DNA from: Chromera velia
Lineage: Eukaryota; Sar; Chromeraceae
DNA: 32,719 bases
Direction of reading: 5' to 3'
Assembly (NCBI GenBank): GCA_018398765.1
Contig: JAHBMJ010000842.1
Span: 1-32,719, forward strand
Positions 29,121-32,719 of this stretch are shown here, one piece after another. A model generated the notes under the pieces. The model was not told the DNA's origin and made no database searches. It saw only the letters and a list, made by a program, of their open reading frames with translations. The translations under genes and the position numbers were made by a program. How positions within the stretch are numbered: the stretch's first letter is position 1; each line of letters begins with the position of its first letter.

Positions 29121-32100
29121 TTAGAATTCGACTTTGAGGAGCGGTAAGTGTCTATGCCCTATTACCTCTTTGACGGCCTCTCCTGTCTTCTTCGGGACGA
29201 ATCCTGTGTTCAGCGACTTGACCGTGATCTTAAGTGTCTGCAAATATGGAAGGCTTCCTCCCTTAAATCCCTCCCCCACCGCCTTCCCTCCTTCCTTTTC
29301 GAAACTGTTATAAGAAAGATCGACACTCTGAAGAGATGGAAACTTTCCGTCCTTCAAACATTCTCCCACTGCTTTCCCCTCTTCTACTCCTAGTTGGTTT
29401 TCAGAGAGATCGAGCGCCTGCAGACTCAAAAACTTGCCTTCTTTCAAACTATCTACTACTGCCTTCCCGCCTTCTTCACCAAGCTTGTTTTTGTTTAAGT
29501 ACAGGTGTTCCAGACGGGAAAACTTTGCTCTTTTTAGAGCCTCTCCCATTTCCTTCCCTGCCTGCCCACTAAAACGATTGCCAGACAGATTGAGTGTCAG
29601 AAGAGAGGGGAAACTGCAGTCTTGCAAGATATCTCCCACTCCCTTCTCTCCCTGCTCAGGTATCATTTCATTAAGAGAGAGGTCAAGAGTCTGGAGACGG
29701 GGTGGATTCGATTTTTTCAGACCCTCAAGCACTGCTCTTCCTCCTCCATTACCGAAGTAGTTGTGAGAGAGATCAAAAACCTGCAGATATCGAAACTGTC
29801 CTTCTTCAAGCCATTCTCTCACTGCCTGCCCCCCCCTAACATACAGACCACTCCCTGAGAGATCCAATTTTTGGATGTATCGAAACTTTCCTCTCTTTAG
29901 ACCCTCCCCCACTCCCTTTCCTACCTCCTTCCCAAACCAGTTCCGAAACAAATTGAGGGTTTGGAGAAACGGGAAGCTTTCGGCAGCCAAAGCCTCCCCC
30001 ACAGGCTTACCTCCTTTCTCATGCAGTTTGTTCTCGGACAAATCTAGGGTCTCTAGGTAGGGAAATTTGCCCTCCTTCAGGCCTTCTCCCACTGCCACTC
30101 CCCCCGAGCCCGTGTCGAGTTAACACCACACGAGGTTAAAAGTACGCAGACGTGAAAAGACACCGGCTTTCAAACCCTTCCCAACTGCCTTTTCGCCCAC
30201 CTCAAGAAGTAAATTGTCAGAAAGATCGAGGTACCAAAGAAACCGACAATTTCCTTCCGTTAATCCCTTCATCGATATCTGAGAGTTCCACAGGTCTTGA
30301 CCTGTGTCGGAAAGGTTAAGTGTCTCTAGGAAGGGGATCTCTCCCTCCTGCAAAGCCTTTGTGAGTGGGCCAAACTCAGAATGAGGAGAGCCCAGCTTCC
30401 TTTTCGCTAGATTCAGCGTGCGTGCAAAAAAAAGAAAAAGGAAACTGCGAAGTTCAGTTATCTTCCTCAAATGCCCCCCTTCATCATTCTCTTCCCATCC
30501 CACACGGTTTGCCATCGACCATGCTGAAAACGACTCTTCCTTGTTTTTTTTTTTCATTTGGCGTCGGTTGGATACGAACACTTTCACTGCCTCATCATCC
30601 AAATACGCAGCCCCCTCCACTGTCGAAAGGGATGGGAATTTGCCTTCCTTCCGACCGTCCTCCAGTGGCATCAGCTACTCAAAACCATCTGCGTTGGAGG
30701 AAATATCAAGGGTCTCTAGGGAATTAAATTTCCCTATGCATAAACCCTCTGTCACTGCTCTCCCCCCTTCCACACCGAGATCATTCTGAGAAATGTTCAG
30801 TATTCTCAGCAACGACAAATTTCCTTCTCTCAAACCCTCTCCCAGTGCCTTCCCTCCTTCCTGACTAAAACGGTTTCCATGAATATAGAGACTGGAAAGA
30901 AGCGGAAAATTGCTAAACTTCAACAGATCCCCCACTATCTTTCCCCCTTTTCCCCCTGTGAGACCATTATGAGATATGTTGAGGGTCTGTAAAGTCACAA
31001 AACTGCCTTTCATCAGCCCTTCTACCACCGCCTCCCCCCCTGGTTGTCCCAGCTTAGTGCTAGCTAGGTTAAGACTCTGGAGAGACGGAAAACTCCCCTC
31101 CTTCAAACCTTCTCCTACTGCCTTTCCATCCTTTCCCACGACTTCGCTGTAAGACAGATTCAGGTTTTTGAGAGAGGGAAACCGACTCCCTTTCAGACCC
31201 TCTTCAATTCTCTGTATTCCTTCACTCAAAATTGAGTTCTGGGAGAGATCCAGAGTCTGGAGGGAGAGAAAATCTCCCTCTTTCAAACATTCCCCCACTG
31301 CTGCCCCTCCCCCGTCTCTCAGCCAATTTCCTGAGTCTCAGAGATTGAGGCTTTCGAGAGACGGGAACAGGCCCTCCTTTAGGCCTTCTGCTATTACCTT
31401 GTATTGCCCTGCCACCATCGGTATGCAGGGAGGCTGTTGAGGGAGAGATCAAGAGTCTGTAGACTCAGAAACTTTCCTTTTTGTTTCAAAGCTTCTCTCA
31501 CTGCCTTACATCCTTCTTTTGACTCACCCAAGTGATAAAAGGACAAATCGAGGAGACGGAGACGGAGGAAACCTCTGCCTTCCTTTAGGCCCTCTGCCAC
31601 TTCCACAGCCCCCCCCTCCCCAAACTTATTGTGAAACAAAGCGAGCTGTTGAAGAGAAGGAAAATCACTGTCCTTCAGACACTCCTCGACTGCTTTAGCT
31701 GCCTTTGTTCCCATCTTGATTTGACGGAGATCGAGCGTCTGTAAAGAGAAAAACTTTCTTTCCTTCAGATCCTGCGTTATTCCTTTTCCACCGCCTTCAC
31801 CAAACTTATTTCCGTTGAGATTCAGACACTTCAGAGATAGGTCCCCCTGGAAACTTCCTTTCTTCAATACCTCTCCCAATTCCTTCCCATCCTCCTAACC
31901 GAGGTCACTCACAGACATATCGAGATTCTGCAGAGACGGAAAATGACCTTCCCTCAAACCCTCTATGACCGCCCTCCCCCCATCCGAACCCCGACCGCTC
32001 AGGGGGATATTGAGGGTCTGGAGTGAAGGAAAGAATCCTACCCTCAGGAGACTTTAGACTACTCTCTTCTTGTCCCCCGACTGACCTGGCGCCCCCTCAA

Positions 32101-32284
32101 AGGGCATACATCAGGGGTCCTCTTCGTTCTCAGACAGGTCAAGGGTTTTTAGGCAGAGACACTTGCCTCTCCTCAAAGCATTTACTACGTCCACCCATCC
32201 TTTCCATTCATATGTCTTCTTGCTCAGGTTGAGGGTTTTGATTGATAAGTACTCCCCTTCTACTTCTAAGAGCTGATTTTTTTT
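29121..32284 (-). pseudogene. Large LRR (ribonuclease-inhibitor-like) array, broken
   Basis: Around thirty repeats of 30 residues with the pattern F-P-x-L-x-T-L-D-L-S-x-N-x-L-x(2-3)-G-G-K-A-V-G-E-x-L-K-x-G. This is the long ribonuclease-inhibitor-like LRR class, which forms a curved solenoid used for protein-protein contacts. The repeat register continues directly through TGA (32111), TAA (32054), TAG (31895), TGA (31338), TAG (30675) and TAA (30120), and shifts frame once near 31390-31440; the final stop is TAA (29121). Because the breaks fall inside repeats with no splice signals, decay explains them better than introns. An insertion-like basic segment without repeat pattern lies at about 30390-30630. 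An upstream exon joins in phase 0 through an intron at 32449-32285. Confidence 0.8.
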
Positions 32285-32449
32285 CTATAAGAGCTGATTT
32301 GAGGAACATCATGCGCAGTTTTTTTCAAAAAGAGAAATAAAAGCGCCGATCGATGCAGAGAGACAGAGATTCCACAAGAGAGAAACCAGAATAGCAGTAC
32401 GAGATCGACTTCTCCCTGGAATTCTAATTCAAGTTTTTGAGTGGCTAAC

Positions 32450-32512
32450 CTGAAGACCATCGAGGGGCTCGTTCACGTACTGGTGGATGGTCTTTGCAGC
32501 AAAGAAAAGGAA
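32450..32512 (-). CDS. Short exon upstream of the LRR array
   Basis: Exactly 21 codons lie between a TTTGTGCAG acceptor and a CAG/GTTAGC donor. They begin FLFFAAKTIHQYV and end with EPLDGLQ. Joined in phase 0 to 32284, this leads straight into the first LRR residues (LLEVEGEYLSIKTLNLS). The 165-bp intron ends CTTATAG, a less usual acceptor. The exon reads like a helix preceding the LRR solenoid. It lies in a different frame from the acidic segment just upstream. Confidence 0.5.
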
Positions 32513-32719
32513 CTGCACAAACACCCCCCCTCTTTTGGAATGTCTGCCTGGAGACGGTCTTCAAGGCCATTCTCCGTTCCTTCGTCCTGTCCCCCTCCAA
32601 CATCCAATTCTTTTTCCTCCTCCTCCTCTTTTTCCTCCCCCTCCCCCCCAGAAAAAGACGTCATTTCCACTGCAGGAGGCGGCCCCGTCTCTGCAGCCTC
32701 CAGATCTTTCTCACCCCCC
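32473..32719 (-). CDS. Acidic coding segment cut by the window edge
   Basis: An open minus-strand frame enters from beyond 32719 and reads acidic, Glu-rich sequence (EKDLEAAETGPPPAVEM, GGEGEEKEEEEEKELDVGGG) before stopping at 32473. It is probably an N-terminal exon of the LRR gene. Its end overlaps the 32450-32512 exon in another frame, so either a donor lies around 32525-32540, or a G-run (seven G) near 32530 has slipped. Partial; the start is outside the window. Confidence 0.4.
   Translation of the reverse strand, partial: GGEKDLEAAETGPPPAVEMTSFSGGEGEEKEEEEEKELDVGGGQDEGTENGLEDRLQADIPKEGGCLCSSFSLLQRPSTST

Noticed and set aside
1..32719. tRNA, rRNA or other structured RNA genes
   Set aside because: I looked for tRNA-like arms and rRNA-like conserved words by eye and saw none; a covariance-model scan would be needed to exclude small RNAs.

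Overview
This window reads as nuclear DNA of a protist. Genes are spliced, intergenic DNA is AT-rich, microsatellites and transposable-element debris are common, and genes lie on both strands. No operons, ribosome-binding sites or tRNA/rRNA genes are visible. The long arrays of 30-residue leucine-rich repeats built on a 'VGEGLKEGKFPSLQTLDLS' theme, a MORN-repeat protein and TGCATGC words upstream of genes suggest an alveolate, most likely a chromerid such as Chromera velia. That assignment is inference from protein style, not a database match.

Left part (1-9.4 kb), mobile-element territory. A fold-back element built from reiterated AGTAATTTA words (640-1105) is followed by a decayed minus-strand LINE-type retrotransposon (about 1.15-5.64 kb: AP-like endonuclease, YADD reverse transcriptase, CCHC-like C-terminus; six in-frame stops and two frameshifts). 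Next come a roughly 1 kb candidate TIR element full of GAAT/GTGA tandem repeats (6062-7034), a transposase-like remnant (7863-8339) and a second fold-back element (8885-9404). The second fold-back shares its CCCTGCA termini with the first but uses a different internal word.

Middle (9.9-24 kb), the gene-bearing part. On the minus strand, MORN-repeat coding sequence (9986-11683) lies downstream of more coding-like sequence (11604-12322) and a Cys-rich open frame (12601-13173). These may be one multi-exon gene or several. A divergent plus-strand gene (14659-16209) encodes a protein with two PD-(D/E)XK nuclease-like segments. A complete non-autonomous LTR retrotransposon (16466-19811; 477-bp LTRs, GCAC target duplication, PBS and PPT in minus orientation, no gag/pol) is inserted 256 bp beyond that gene's stop. 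A two-exon minus-strand gene (20882-23742) encodes a secreted protein with many Cys-pair units separated by a Thr/Pro-rich linker.

Right part (24-32.7 kb). A plus-strand gene of about nine exons (24492-28337) encodes a small, probably EF-hand-like and coiled-coil protein; most of its introns end in TGCAG. An AT-rich gap with a strong TTCG hairpin follows. The window ends with a large minus-strand LRR gene (29121 to the window edge). Its LRR array of roughly thirty 30-residue repeats is interrupted by six stops of all three types and one frameshift, so it is best read as a pseudogene whose upstream exons may remain intact. The genes show no obvious shared pathway.
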